From Bacteroidales bacterium (GTDB lineage Bacteria > Bacteroidota > Bacteroidia > Bacteroidales > P3), in the NCBI GenBank assembly GCA_017480245.1, contig JAFVBA010000012.1:96562-160561 (forward strand): a DNA stretch of 64,000 nt, given 5' to 3'. A model generated the notes under the pieces. The model had not been told where the DNA came from. It saw only the letters and a program-made list of their open reading frames with translations, and did no database searches. The position numbers and the translations under genes were made by a program. This document shows positions 26,837 through 38,003 of this stretch, in pieces. How positions within the stretch are numbered: position 1 is the stretch's first letter; each line of letters begins with the position of its first letter.

Positions 26837-27394
26837 ATGAATCTTATAGTTTCCGCACCGAGTGGCAGTGGCAAGACAACGATATTGAAAAAATTGTTTG
26901 AGAAATACCCTAATGATTTCGGTTTTTCAGTATCGGCAACCACCCGTGCGCCGCGTAAGGGAGAAGAAAACGGGAAAGATTATCATTTTCTCACCCCTGA
27001 AGAGTTTAACAAGAGAATAACCGAAGAGGAATTCTTGGAATACGAACAGGTTTATGCCAATCTGTATTACGGAACGCTGAAAAGTGAGATAGAAAGGATA
27101 AGCGGTGAGGGCAAATACCCTGTTTTTGATGTTGATGTCAAAGGCGGAGTGAATATCAAGAAAAGTTTGGGCGATAAAGCGCTGAGCGTGTTTATTATGC
27201 CGCCGAGTATTGAAGTTCTAAGGCAAAGACTGCTTAACCGAAATACAGAAAACGAAGATACTTTGAAAAAACGTTTGGACAGAGCGGAAATGGAAATCGG
27301 TTATTCCAAGTTTTTTGACAAGGTTATCATCAATGACGATTTGAATAAGGCTGTTGAAGAATTTGTAAAGACAGTAGAAGAAAATATTTTTTAA
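26837..27394 (+). CDS. gmk: Guanylate kinase
   Basis: Gmk phosphorylates GMP to GDP with ATP. The 185 residues match the family size. The P-loop APSGSGKTTI is at residues 7-16, SATTRAPRKGEENGKDYHF near 34 is the GMP-binding segment, and VFDVDVKGGVNIKKSL and NRNTENEDTLKKRL complete the fold. It starts 4 bp after the coiled-coil gene and is followed 3 bp later by the SpoIIE phosphatase gene. Confidence 0.96.
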   Translation: MNLIVSAPSGSGKTTILKKLFEKYPNDFGFSVSATTRAPRKGEENGKDYHFLTPEEFNKRITEEEFLEYEQVYANLYYGTLKSEIERISGEGKYPVFDVDVKGGVNIKKSLGDKALSVFIMPPSIEVLRQRLLNRNTENEDTLKKRLDRAEMEIGYSKFFDKVIINDDLNKAVEEFVKTVEENIF

Positions 27395-27397
27395 ATT

Positions 27398-28594
27398 ATG
27401 ACTGACACTTTGCCGTATTACGTGGAAGTTTCCAATGCCCAGCGTTATTATGAGGGACAATATATTTGCGGAGACGTATTTCTTTCCAAAAGATTGAAAA
27501 CACAAAACCGAATACTCAGTGTTTTGTCTGACGGAATGGGACACGGAGTTAAAGCCAACGTACTTGCAACTCTTACCGCCCACATGTCGCTCAATTTTGC
27601 CGAAGAACACAGAGATGCTTCTACTATTGCACAGATTATTATGGACACTCTGCCCATCTGCAGCGAAAGACATACTTCTTACGCTACATTTACGATAGTT
27701 GATATAGCAAACGGCAAAGTCAGTATATTGGAATATGACAACCCTACGTGTCTCATCATGCGCGGAGGCAATATCTATGAACCCGAATGGCAACAAGTTC
27801 AATTGGAGAACGTGGATCACGAAGGCAGAAGCCGAACTCTTCATACTTGTGAGTTCGTTCCGATGAAAGAAGACAGGATTATATACATTTCGGACGGAGT
27901 TACTCAAAGCGGAATGGGAAGTGATAAATGGCCGTTCGGTTGGCAAAGAGAGAACTACGTGGAATATGTCCGCAAATCCGTACTTAACGACCGTTATATC
28001 CCTGCCGGCAAACTTGCACAGCGTGTTGTGGATATGGCGCACACAAACGATAATTTTGATTCCAAAGATGATACTTCGTGTGGGGTGATTTATTTCCGCG
28101 ATGCAAGGCAATTGATTATCGCAACAGGGCCTCCGGTAGATGAAAAGTCAGATAAAGACTATGTGGAGAGAGTTATGAATTTCAACGGCAAGAAGATTCT
28201 TTGCGGAGCTACAACCTCCGAGATTTTCTCAAGAGAGTTAAACCGAGAGATAACCGATAATTACGATGAATCTGTAAAAGGACTTCCGCCTTGTTCGTCT
28301 ATGGAAGGTGTGGATTTGATAACCGAAGGTGTATTGACATTAAGTAAAGTTGAAACAATACTAAATAAAATCACTTCAACAAATTCACCTTTAGGAAACA
28401 GTCCTGCGGATAAGATTGTGGCACTCCTGATGGATTCGGACAGGATTAAATTTCTTGTCGGGACAAAAATAAACCAAGATCACCACGATGCTACTATGCC
28501 TGTGGTAATTGAAATCCGCCGAACCTTGATTATGAGGATTGCATCCATATTGGAAAACAAGTTTATCAAAGAAGTAGAAATAGAATTTATATAA
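27398..28594 (+). CDS. SpoIIE-family (PP2C-type) protein phosphatase
   Basis: The 398-residue protein carries a SpoIIE-like metal-dependent phosphatase domain at about residues 10-240. Metal-binding segments are LSDGMGHGVKANVLA near 43, IIYISDGVTQSGMG near 162 and SKDDTSCGVIYF near 222. The C-terminal ~160 residues form a second domain, with KKILCGATTSEIFSREL and a long helix, of the type found in Bacteroidota SpoIIE proteins encoded near hydrogenase genes; no such genes are here. It is the last gene of the plus-strand operon with gmk and ends before a strong terminator. It probably dephosphorylates a regulatory Ser/Thr protein; the partner is unknown. Confidence 0.82.
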   Translation: MTDTLPYYVEVSNAQRYYEGQYICGDVFLSKRLKTQNRILSVLSDGMGHGVKANVLATLTAHMSLNFAEEHRDASTIAQIIMDTLPICSERHTSYATFTIVDIANGKVSILEYDNPTCLIMRGGNIYEPEWQQVQLENVDHEGRSRTLHTCEFVPMKEDRIIYISDGVTQSGMGSDKWPFGWQRENYVEYVRKSVLNDRYIPAGKLAQRVVDMAHTNDNFDSKDDTSCGVIYFRDARQLIIATGPPVDEKSDKDYVERVMNFNGKKILCGATTSEIFSRELNREITDNYDESVKGLPPCSSMEGVDLITEGVLTLSKVETILNKITSTNSPLGNSPADKIVALLMDSDRIKFLVGTKINQDHHDATMPVVIEIRRTLIMRIASILENKFIKEVEIEFI

Positions 28595-28629
28595 TAGAAT
28601 TATATTACTTTAACATACAACATTTAATC

Positions 28630-28668
28630 AAGTCGTGCAATTTCAACGGTTGCACAACTTTCTTTTTT
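28630..28668 (+). terminator. Terminator of the gmk/SpoIIE operon
   Basis: The stem AAGT-C-GTGCAA pairs with TTGCAC-A-ACTT and is followed by TTCTTTTTT. It lies about 35 bp after the SpoIIE stop codon. Confidence 0.8.
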
Positions 28669-28754
28669 AGTCATATAATATCTTTGAGGAATCTGAGATT
28701 CACAATATGAATAATCAAAAGTGATTATGTATTGCAAATTCTGTTCTCTCAATA

Positions 28755-28788
28755 TAAAAAACGGTAGCAATCAATGACTGCTACCGTT
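28755..28788 (-). terminator. Terminator of the giant adhesin gene
   Basis: AACGGTAGCA and TGCTACCGTT form a 10-bp perfect stem (28760-28788). The minus strand continues with TTTTTTATATT, 20 bp after the stop codon. Confidence 0.88.
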
Positions 28789-28808
28789 TCGGTTAGATTA
28801 GATATTTA

Positions 28809-31800
28809 CTATTTTCTCAACAACTTAGTTGTTCTTACTCTGTCTTTATCAACTATGATATTAACATTGTAATAACCAGCTGCCATTGTTGAAGAAGGTA
28901 TTGTAATAGTTGTCTGTCCCTTAGGAAGAATGTCTGTGTAGATTACTCTTCCTTGAACGTCTGTTACTGTAATAGTAGCTTCTTTATTCAATCCTTCAAC
29001 AGTCAATGTAGCATCGCTGTGAGTAGGGTTAGGATAAACATTTACAGACAAGTTGTTTTCAACATCCATCAAGCCACTTGCCTGAAGAACTAATGTAACA
29101 ACGCTGTCGCAACCATTTACAGTTTGAAGAGTTTCAGTATATACACCTTCTTTGTCGTAAGTCTTACCGTTAAATTCGTAAGTTCCTTCGAAAGGAAGAA
29201 CAGCTGTTTCAACAGTTTTTTCTGTTGGATTAACTGTCAATATAACTACTGTTACACTGTCGCAACCTGTTTCTTCTGATTGAGAAGTGAAAGTATAAGT
29301 ACCGGACATTGATACCTTAGCAGTGTAAGTTTCGCCGTCAAGTTCGTAAGTTTCACCCTCACATACAGACAATTCAACTGTGTCGTAAATCTTTTCATTT
29401 ACATTCAATGTCAATGTAACGATAGAATCACAACCATTTTCAGTCTTGTAAGTTGCAGTATAAACACCTGCAGTTGTCAAAGTCTGATTGTTGAATGTGT
29501 AAGAAGTACCTTCACAGATTGTAGCCTCTTCTGTTGAATTTACAACAGAATTAACTGTCAAATTCAATGTAACAAGAACATCGCAACCGTCGTTGTTCTT
29601 ATACGTTGTTGTATAAGTACCCTCTGTTGTGTATTCCTGACCATAGAATGAATATGAAGAGCCTTCGCAGATAGTTGCATTAACAGTTTCGTTAATTGAG
29701 CTATTAACATTCAAAGTTAATGTAACAACTGAATCACATCCGTTAATTGAAGTGAATGTTTCTTCATAAGTACCAGCTTCAGTTAATGTCTTACCGTTGA
29801 ATTCATAAGAAGAGCCTTCGCAAATAGTTGCCTCTACAGAAGAAGTCAATACGTTATTAACGTTCAACTTCAATGTAGCAGTAACATCACAACCGTTTTC
29901 ATTCTTATAAGTATCGGTATAAGTACCTGCATTGGTGTAAGACTTACCGTTGAATGTGTAAGACTCTCCTGCACAGATAGTAGCCTCAACTGTTTCAGTC
30001 AATGCAGAATTAACATTCAAAGTCAATGTAGCAGTAACATCACAACCATTTTCATTCTTATATGTAGCAGTGTAAGTACCTGCTGTAGTATAAGTCTGTC
30101 CGTGGAATGTGTATGAAGAACCTTCGCAGATTGTTGCAGTTTCTGAAGTTTCTATTGTAGGAGTTACAACAACTACAACATTAACTACTGAATCACAACC
30201 ATTGATTGACTTGTAAGTCTTAGTGTAAAGACCAGAAGTAGTACAAACAGTTCCGTCAAAGTTGTAAGAAGAACCTTCGCAGATAGTAACTGTTTCAGTT
30301 GAACTATAAACAGGATTAACAGTCAAATTGATATTGATTTTCTTTGTACAACCGTTATCTGTTATTGTTCTTTCATAGTTACCAGACTCAGTAAATACTT
30401 CTCCGTTATAAACGAATGTCTCACCCTCGCAGATGGTCTCTTCGATAGTTTCTTCAGGAGCATCCGTTACGGTTAAATTCAAGAAGTAGTTACGTGTGCA
30501 ACCGTCTTCATTTACAACTTTCTTGTAATTCTCAACTGCAGCAGTTAATGTCTCATCAAAGAATGCGTATGAAGCACCTTCGCAAATCTGAGCATTGATA
30601 ACAGTGTCAGCCAAAGGAACGATTTCAATTGCATAAGTAACGATAGAATCTATACCGTCAGCAGTAACGAATCTTTCCATAGAAAGTTGAGTGTTGTTTG
30701 CTGCTTCTTCGCTGCATACTTCTATTGTCTGTAGATTTACTGTGTAAGGAACAACAGCCAATTTCAAAGTAACAACTGAATCACAACCCTCAGCAGTCTG
30801 AGCATTAACCATATTATCTGTATAATAAGCTATCTGTGGATTTTCTGCATCAAATACGATGTCATTAGTCCAAGTATAACCATATTCTGCATTTACGTAT
30901 GTATCATTGTCATAAATATGTATCTCGTCTTCAACAACAACAGCGTAGTTTGAACGAACATACAAATTCAATGTTACAGTAGAATCGCATCCAGTTTCAC
31001 CTGCTTGAGCAAATGACTTAGTATAAACACCGGTAGCATTGTACTCTTCGAATCCTGGAACTATAGAATTAGAGTTAGCACAAATTGTGTCATAGATAAC
31101 CTTAGTCTTAACAGGAAGAACTGTTATTTCATACTTAACTTTCACATCACAACCCTTTTCTGTTTGAAGACTTCTTTCTTCAGTGATAACGATTGGATCG
31201 GAAGCATTAGCAGCAAGTTCGCCTTCGATAACAACAGGTTCATCTAATGTATAAGTAACCTCAACAGGTTTGCCATCATCGTCTTTATCAACAGGGTGTT
31301 TAACAACAATTTCATTAGCTGTGTAAGTCTGACCTGCGCAGATAGTAGCCTTGATGGTTTCGTTATACATAGGGTTGATTGTGATAGTAGTTATAGTAAC
31401 TGTATCACAAAGGCCGTCTGCATTAGCTCTGTGGTTAGTATATACTCCTGAAACGCCTGGTTTAGCAGTTCCGTTTTCAGTTTGACATTGTTCGATTGTT
31501 AAGAAGATAGTATCAATAGCAGGAATAACTTCCATATTGATTACAACAACAGAGTCGCAACCATTGTATGTAGTTGTGTCAAATACAAGTTTCTTGTATT
31601 CACCTTCTGCAGTTATGTCTTCTTCAGTTGCAGTAAATTCAAATGAAGAATTATCCAATTTGAATGTTTCACCTACTGCCATTCTCTTAGTAAATGTCTT
31701 TGTATTTTCTAATTCTTCAGTGTAAGCTTTCTTAACAAACAATTTCAAAGTAACGATAGAATCGCAACCATATTCAACTGTCTGTAAGTTTTGAGTCTTT

Positions 31801-34800
31801 ATAATCTCTGTTCCGCCTGCAACTGCAGTTTCTGCTGCTGTAACTTCAAAGTTATCTCTTGCAAATTCTACACCTTGGCAAACAGTATCTTTAATTACAC
31901 TTTCAAAAGTAGGATGTTGATAAATAGTAAGAACTACTATAGAATCGCAACCTGTTTCAGCCTTAGTGAATACAACGTTCTTTGTCCAAACTTTAACACC
32001 TTCTTCAGTTGTCTTGCTCAAAACGAAATCAGCTTCAGATGGAGCAGAGCAACTGTGAGCAACAGTCTTGTAAGTAGTATCAAGAGCATTGATAACAAGA
32101 TTCATTGTTACTACGCTGTCGCAACCAAGATAAGTTTTCAAAGTTGTTGAATATTCATAAGTACCAGCAGCAAGTTTAGATGGAGTGATTGTCTGACCAG
32201 TAGGTAATAATACCTCGTCAGTTTCGCTCTGACAATAAACCATATCAGGTAATGTTGTAGAAACAACATTATTAACTGTTAATGTCAATGTTATTGTAGA
32301 ATCACAACCATTTTCAGTTTGGAATGTCTTGCTGAATGTACCTGCTGCAGTCAAAGGAGCGTCAAATACTTCTTTTCCTTTATATTTATAAGTATAAGGT
32401 AATTCTGCAGTACAGATTGCTTTTTCTTCTGTGATGTTGTAAGTTTCATTGATTGCCATCTTGAAGTAAAGGATAGAATCATTACCGTCAGAAGCAACCA
32501 AATTAACTGTTCTGTAATAGTTACCGTCTTCTGCTAAAGTAAATCCTTCCGGAGTTTCAGCAGGAAGAGAACCATTGCAATAAGAATAAGCAAGGATAGT
32601 GTCTTTATAAACAGGATTAACTGTTAAAGTCAAAGTAACTACAGAGTCGCAAGTATTGTAAGCAGGATAAATTTTAGTTGTTGTATAAGTTCCGCGTGTC
32701 TTGCCTTCGAAGAATGAAGCGTCAAATCCATAAGTTTCGCCTGTGTAAGTTTCACCTTCTTTCATTGTTACGCTATATTCTTTAGAAGCATTAGGAAGAA
32801 CTGTTAAATGCAATACAACAGTAGAGTCACAACCAAGATAATTCTTCAAGGTTCTTGTGTAATTACCAGTTGCAGTATAACCTGTGAATCCGTGTCCTGA
32901 ATAAGTCTTGCCTTCGCAGATTGTTTCTGTAAATTCTGTTACAGGACTAACTTCATTAACAGTTAAATTCAAAGTCATAACATATTGACAGCCGTTTCTT
33001 GTAAATGTTGCAGTGTGAGTACCTGCTGCAGAAACAACTTTATCACCTGAAACATAAACATCGCCTTCTTCTGCCAAATCTCTTAAATCAACAGTCTCGT
33101 CTGAGCATATAGTCTTCTCTATTGTAACATCAAAGTCATTTACTTTGAATACAATTACATTAACGATAGAGTCAGCTTCTTCGCCCTTAGAATCAACGTC
33201 AGTGTATTTGATATTATTTTCTTTGTACCAAGAATAATCACCGTCTGCTAAGTACAATTGTTCAAATCCTTCAACAGTCTTAGAACCTGGTTGTACGCTG
33301 GCATCACCTTTACAAAATTCACCCATGGAAGTAGTGTCTCTTTGAGTAGTTCTTACAGTCAAAGTAACTGTATAGATACTATCGCAATCACCGCTTACTG
33401 TCTTGGTATTGTAAAGAGTATATTCACCTGCAGCAGTTAATTCCTTAGAACCTCCGTCCCAAGTAACTGTATAAGTTGTTCCTTCATTGATAACAATGTC
33501 ATCATGATGAACATAATTGTCAAGGAATGTTACATTGTAAGCAACAACTGAATCACAACCCAATTCTTCGGTTTGTAATGTTGTCTTGTAAATACCGTTT
33601 TCTGTATATTCTACGCCGTCTAATTCAAATACGCCGCCGAAGCAGATATTAGTATCAACTGTAGTCTCATCCATTTCACCCAAAACAGTTACATCAATCT
33701 TAAGTACTGAGTCAGCACCGTTGAATGCAACTAAATTAAGAGTAGAGTTGGTTGTTGTGCTGTAAGTAACGCTCTTTATCAAGTCTTCTTCATCCTCTGC
33801 AGTGTAATCAGGATATTCAACAGTGTAAGTTTCGCCGTTGCAGATTACAACATGAGTATGAGTTGTATCATAATAAGAACGTAATACTGTATAATTGTAA
33901 GTTACTAATGAATCACAACCGTTTATAGTTTGAAGAGCATCTGTCTTTGTATAAGTTTCAAATGCAGATTTCGTGCTTGGAGCAGATATTGTATCAATAC
34001 CGAAAGGTAATTCGTCAAGAACAACTCTTCCGTTATCAACCAACTGTTCTTCGCTTGACTTAACAGTTAATTCTACAGTATCGTTATAAACAGGATTAAC
34101 AGTTACATGAACAGTTATAATACTGTCGCAATCATTAACTGTTTTCAAAGACAATGTATAGTCATATTCACCTGCTCTGTTTTCTTTCTTGTAAAATCCG
34201 TTTGCATCATAAACTTCACCTAAGCAAAGAGTAACAGGTTCTAACTCTATCTTATAAACAGGATTTAATTTCAAATCAACTATTACAATAGAGTCGCTGC
34301 CTAAGATAGATTTCAATTCATAAACGTATGTACGTGCTTCAGTCAATACTTCCTCTACAGTTTCTTCTGTTTCATAGTCAAAGTATGTAACAGTGTAGTT
34401 TTGACCTTCGCAAAGAACAACATTCAATGTATCGCTGTAGTCAGTATTGTAAGAAGGAATAACGTTTAATGTGAAGTGAGTAAGATTGTAGCAACCTCCG
34501 TCAGTAGCAACTGAATCAGTATAAGTTCCGGCTTGAGCATACTCATGACCGTTCATTATATAAGGTAATTCAGTATCGAATACATCAATAGGAGCTTCAA
34601 CAGTAGAATCTGTTGCAATCTGAACGTGTAATGTGATTGTAGAGTCGCAACCCCATTCAACTGTAGGAACAACTGTTACATAATCACCAGGAGTCATCTT
34701 GTTGGTTTCATCACCGGCACAGATAAAGATATTCTGTTCAGTATATTGTTTGTTAGCCTCTAAAGAACAATCCAAACCTGCTTTGATTTGGAAATTGTCA

Positions 34801-37800
34801 ATTGCAGGAGCGCTACCGTTACCAACGCTACCGTCACAGTTGAACCAGAACACTACCCATTTAGTAGTTCCTGCAAGAGCTTCTGCATCAGAGAACATAT
34901 ATGCATAAGATTTCCAATCAGAAGTTCTGTCGGAAGAAGTTCTTGTGGTTACCAATTCTTTTTTACCGTTAAATGTCCAAGAACTACCTGAACCTGTATA
35001 AGTATTTGCAGGATTTACATTATCATCAATGATAGCAGCTTTGAAATCATCATAATTATGGTCTGAAGTTGTAGGCGCTTTATAATCAAATGAAAGATTA
35101 TAAGTATTGATTCCTTCAAGGAATTTTACTCTGAATGCAACATAAGCTTTTGTTGCGCTGTTGGTAGAATAAGCGTTAGTTGTACCACCGTCATTTGAAA
35201 GATATAAAGATTTGCCTTCATTACCAGTAGCAGTGCCTATAACCCATGCGTTAGTTGTACTTGTACTTCCGATAAGATAATTATCTGCATTTGGAACAGT
35301 TTCATCAAAATCAACAAAATAAGTTCTATCCGTTACATTGTCCAAATCAATAGCAAGAGGTTTTGTTGCGAAGCTTACAGTATTTGAAGGTTCAGCAATT
35401 CCCTCGCAAGAAGCAGTAACGTATGCTACATAATTAGTTTTGAATGTAAGGCCATTTATTGTAGCAAGTACTGTTGTATCAGATTTGATTGTATCATCAA
35501 TAGTTAATTCAACTGTATTGAATTCTTCTGCATCTTCTGCTTTATAGTAAAGAGTCCAAGCTGTGTGCAAATTATCTTTAAATGTGAAAGAAGCAGTTGT
35601 AGCATCCAATAATGTATCTACTCTTGTTAAAGTACCAGAGATTTTATCGCAGTTGTACTTAGTAGTAAATGTAACAATATTTGAAGCCTCTGCGTTTTTC
35701 TTTCCTACGTTACAAGTTCTTGCAACATAAGCAGAATAAGTTGTATGAGCAGAAAGGTCTGTTAATTTAACAGTATCTTTTGTCGTTGTAACTTTTGTAT
35801 ATTCGGTAACATCTTCAGCTTTGTAATAGAAATCCCAACTTGTTTGTCCTTCTTCGTCAGAGAAAGCAAGTACTGCTTGTTCATCTTTCAAAGAATCATT
35901 AACAACTGCCAATGTACCTGTAATATGAGGACAATCAGGAATCATTTCTACAACAACATCATCAACATAGAATGAAGTAGAGTAACCTCCGTTTTGGAAA
36001 CGAATAGCAATATTTTTAGCTGTTCCTGCATCTGTCAAAGGAACTATAGCATCTGTCCAAGCAGATTCTGAAGCAGAAGTACCTGTTTTTTCCAAAGTAA
36101 CAAGTTCTTTCCATGTATCTGCATTAGAAGGGTCAGTTAAAACACCTACTTTAGCATCGCCAGAATAACCATTTATTCTGTATTTGAAACGGATTCTCAA
36201 TTCAGTTAAATCATCTCCGAACTGTGCAGGTAAAGCAATCATTTGGTCGCTATTACCTTTGAACTCAAGAGCCTTAGCTCCGGAATAAACATTCCATTGA
36301 TAACTTGTTAATAACTGAGGGTAGTTGGGATAAGAACCAGTAGAAACTTTTGTTACAGTCCAACAATCAATAGCGTTATCTTCTGCATCAAAGTTTTCTG
36401 TCCAAGGAACAGCAACTTGTTGTATATCACAAAGAGTTCCGAAAGATATTTCTCCCCAATCAGAATCTTCATCATCACACATTGCCTGTACTCTTACCTT
36501 GTAATTTGTTTGAGGTTCTAATCCTGTACGTTGATAAGTAGGAGAAGTTACTTGGATAGAAGCAACTAAATTACTCCAATCTTTATCATCTTCAGTAGTT
36601 ATTTGTACTCTCCATTTAGAAGCAGAACCTGCATTCCAAGAAACAGTAGCAGCATCTTTTGTTACGTTAGAAACTGCTAAATTTGTAGGAGTCAAACAGT
36701 TTGTACCTTTAATTTTAATATTATCTATTGCAGCACCTGTATAAGTATAGTAGTCATTTTGCCAATAGAATACTATTAGTTTTGTTGTATTCTTTACACC
36801 TTCCAATACTTGAGAGAAAGATTTCCATGAATCTTCTCCAGAAACTCTGTATAAAATATTTGTTCCAGAAGGAGCACCTGTCGTTGGTAATTCATAACTT
36901 CCATCACAAATATAAACAGAAAAATAGTCATAGGAATTTTCTCCCTGACATTTATAATCAAATGAAAGAGTATATTGTTCTCTATCCCCAAACTTAACTA
37001 ATAATGAAGCATAACTATAACCATTACCACTACTATAGCCGTAGTTTAAAGTAGCACCACCGTCATTGGAAATACCCAAACCTTTAGCTCCGTCTTTTGC
37101 CGCAGCAGTAGCGCCTAAAACCCAGTCAGCTTCATGATTAGAATAACTTGTAGTAGTAGTCCAACCTGTAAAATCATTAGTTTCAAACCCTTGTTCATAA
37201 CTATTATTAGTTACTAAATCATAAGGTGTAGCCGTAGTTCTAAATGTACCTTCAATCCAATCGCTCTGTTCTCCTCCGCAGTTGTTTCTCAAACGGTAAT
37301 TGTACTTTGTACTTGAAGTCAATCCTGTAAGAGAAATAGGAGAAGTTTGATTACTCAAAGAAGTCCAAGAAGAAGATCCGTCTAATTTATAGTCAAAATC
37401 ATAAGAATCTCCTATGCCAGTCCAAGACATTTTTCCTGTTGTAGCATCGGTATTGATAACAATGCTCTTTGGTTTAGGACAAGAAACATCTGCTAAATGA
37501 ACGCCGCTAATGTCATCCAATCCGACATCACCCCCACTATTAGAGTTATTGTAAAAAGCAATATATATCTTCTTACCGACATAATCGCTTAAATCAATAG
37601 TAACTTGTTTCTTGTTTGAAGAGTAGCCATCATTGGTTATAGTATATAACAGAGAGAAATCACTTGTATTTGTTCCTGTCTCTGAAATCATAACTCTACT
37701 GTCATTTGAAGAATTATAAGAACCTTCACGCATCCAATAGAATGTCAATTTATCTCCACTAACTACATATAGTTGAGGAGTAATCAACCAAGATGCACTC

Positions 37801-38003
37801 GTACCACTCCAATATACGTATGCTCCATAACTTCCAGTATTATGGTAAGAACTTGTAGAATTCTGCTGCCAATCTCCAGTCATTGTCCAATCATCCGGAG
37901 GAAACGCAGAACCTTCAAAGCCTTCCGTTAAAGCTTCAGTCTGAGCAAACCCTGCGACGAACATAAATAACGCCGCCAATAATAAACTTAATTTTTTACT
38001 CAT
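28809..38003 (-). CDS. Giant T9SS-secreted adhesin (3064 residues, type A sorting domain)
   Basis: This is a surface or secreted protein. The signal peptide (1-20, ending AGFAQ) is followed by jelly-roll cleaved-adhesin-type domains at about 24-170, 265-435, 530-690 and 885-1085 (for example WYWSGTSASWLITPQL-like strands and YIAFYNNSNSGGDVGLDDI). Fibronectin type III-like domains alternate with them. From ~1095 to ~2970 there are about thirty repeats of a 45-60 residue module with a Cys near its start (ICEGSSYTFNG) and near its end (NGCDSVVTLTLNVN), suggesting one disulfide per module. The last ~80 residues (VNVYPNPTHSDATLTVEG to RTTKLLRK) are a T9SS type A sorting domain. The ATG follows a ~300-nt leader from a consensus promoter. 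Confidence 0.92.
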   Translation of the reverse strand: MSKKLSLLLAALFMFVAGFAQTEALTEGFEGSAFPPDDWTMTGDWQQNSTSSYHNTGSYGAYVYWSGTSASWLITPQLYVVSGDKLTFYWMREGSYNSSNDSRVMISETGTNTSDFSLLYTITNDGYSSNKKQVTIDLSDYVGKKIYIAFYNNSNSGGDVGLDDISGVHLADVSCPKPKSIVINTDATTGKMSWTGIGDSYDFDYKLDGSSSWTSLSNQTSPISLTGLTSSTKYNYRLRNNCGGEQSDWIEGTFRTTATPYDLVTNNSYEQGFETNDFTGWTTTTSYSNHEADWVLGATAAAKDGAKGLGISNDGGATLNYGYSSGNGYSYASLLVKFGDREQYTLSFDYKCQGENSYDYFSVYICDGSYELPTTGAPSGTNILYRVSGEDSWKSFSQVLEGVKNTTKLIVFYWQNDYYTYTGAAIDNIKIKGTNCLTPTNLAVSNVTKDAATVSWNAGSASKWRVQITTEDDKDWSNLVASIQVTSPTYQRTGLEPQTNYKVRVQAMCDDEDSDWGEISFGTLCDIQQVAVPWTENFDAEDNAIDCWTVTKVSTGSYPNYPQLLTSYQWNVYSGAKALEFKGNSDQMIALPAQFGDDLTELRIRFKYRINGYSGDAKVGVLTDPSNADTWKELVTLEKTGTSASESAWTDAIVPLTDAGTAKNIAIRFQNGGYSTSFYVDDVVVEMIPDCPHITGTLAVVNDSLKDEQAVLAFSDEEGQTSWDFYYKAEDVTEYTKVTTTKDTVKLTDLSAHTTYSAYVARTCNVGKKNAEASNIVTFTTKYNCDKISGTLTRVDTLLDATTASFTFKDNLHTAWTLYYKAEDAEEFNTVELTIDDTIKSDTTVLATINGLTFKTNYVAYVTASCEGIAEPSNTVSFATKPLAIDLDNVTDRTYFVDFDETVPNADNYLIGSTSTTNAWVIGTATGNEGKSLYLSNDGGTTNAYSTNSATKAYVAFRVKFLEGINTYNLSFDYKAPTTSDHNYDDFKAAIIDDNVNPANTYTGSGSSWTFNGKKELVTTRTSSDRTSDWKSYAYMFSDAEALAGTTKWVVFWFNCDGSVGNGSAPAIDNFQIKAGLDCSLEANKQYTEQNIFICAGDETNKMTPGDYVTVVPTVEWGCDSTITLHVQIATDSTVEAPIDVFDTELPYIMNGHEYAQAGTYTDSVATDGGCYNLTHFTLNVIPSYNTDYSDTLNVVLCEGQNYTVTYFDYETEETVEEVLTEARTYVYELKSILGSDSIVIVDLKLNPVYKIELEPVTLCLGEVYDANGFYKKENRAGEYDYTLSLKTVNDCDSIITVHVTVNPVYNDTVELTVKSSEEQLVDNGRVVLDELPFGIDTISAPSTKSAFETYTKTDALQTINGCDSLVTYNYTVLRSYYDTTHTHVVICNGETYTVEYPDYTAEDEEDLIKSVTYSTTTNSTLNLVAFNGADSVLKIDVTVLGEMDETTVDTNICFGGVFELDGVEYTENGIYKTTLQTEELGCDSVVAYNVTFLDNYVHHDDIVINEGTTYTVTWDGGSKELTAAGEYTLYNTKTVSGDCDSIYTVTLTVRTTQRDTTSMGEFCKGDASVQPGSKTVEGFEQLYLADGDYSWYKENNIKYTDVDSKGEEADSIVNVIVFKVNDFDVTIEKTICSDETVDLRDLAEEGDVYVSGDKVVSAAGTHTATFTRNGCQYVMTLNLTVNEVSPVTEFTETICEGKTYSGHGFTGYTATGNYTRTLKNYLGCDSTVVLHLTVLPNASKEYSVTMKEGETYTGETYGFDASFFEGKTRGTYTTTKIYPAYNTCDSVVTLTLTVNPVYKDTILAYSYCNGSLPAETPEGFTLAEDGNYYRTVNLVASDGNDSILYFKMAINETYNITEEKAICTAELPYTYKYKGKEVFDAPLTAAGTFSKTFQTENGCDSTITLTLTVNNVVSTTLPDMVYCQSETDEVLLPTGQTITPSKLAAGTYEYSTTLKTYLGCDSVVTMNLVINALDTTYKTVAHSCSAPSEADFVLSKTTEEGVKVWTKNVVFTKAETGCDSIVVLTIYQHPTFESVIKDTVCQGVEFARDNFEVTAAETAVAGGTEIIKTQNLQTVEYGCDSIVTLKLFVKKAYTEELENTKTFTKRMAVGETFKLDNSSFEFTATEEDITAEGEYKKLVFDTTTYNGCDSVVVINMEVIPAIDTIFLTIEQCQTENGTAKPGVSGVYTNHRANADGLCDTVTITTITINPMYNETIKATICAGQTYTANEIVVKHPVDKDDDGKPVEVTYTLDEPVVIEGELAANASDPIVITEERSLQTEKGCDVKVKYEITVLPVKTKVIYDTICANSNSIVPGFEEYNATGVYTKSFAQAGETGCDSTVTLNLYVRSNYAVVVEDEIHIYDNDTYVNAEYGYTWTNDIVFDAENPQIAYYTDNMVNAQTAEGCDSVVTLKLAVVPYTVNLQTIEVCSEEAANNTQLSMERFVTADGIDSIVTYAIEIVPLADTVINAQICEGASYAFFDETLTAAVENYKKVVNEDGCTRNYFLNLTVTDAPEETIEETICEGETFVYNGEVFTESGNYERTITDNGCTKKININLTVNPVYSSTETVTICEGSSYNFDGTVCTTSGLYTKTYKSINGCDSVVNVVVVVTPTIETSETATICEGSSYTFHGQTYTTAGTYTATYKNENGCDVTATLTLNVNSALTETVEATICAGESYTFNGKSYTNAGTYTDTYKNENGCDVTATLKLNVNNVLTSSVEATICEGSSYEFNGKTLTEAGTYEETFTSINGCDSVVTLTLNVNSSINETVNATICEGSSYSFYGQEYTTEGTYTTTYKNNDGCDVLVTLNLTVNSVVNSTEEATICEGTSYTFNNQTLTTAGVYTATYKTENGCDSIVTLTLNVNEKIYDTVELSVCEGETYELDGETYTAKVSMSGTYTFTSQSEETGCDSVTVVILTVNPTEKTVETAVLPFEGTYEFNGKTYDKEGVYTETLQTVNGCDSVVTLVLQASGLMDVENNLSVNVYPNPTHSDATLTVEGLNKEATITVTDVQGRVIYTDILPKGQTTITIPSSTMAAGYYNVNIIVDKDRVRTTKLLRK

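Noticed and set aside
27218-28111. 297-codon antisense frame
   Set aside because: It is opposite gmk and the SpoIIE phosphatase, both with intact catalytic motifs; the antisense product is Phe/Ser/His-rich with no domain.
31791-32150. Plus-strand frames inside the giant adhesin gene
   Set aside because: They are Cys/Ser-rich translations of repeated module DNA on the wrong strand.
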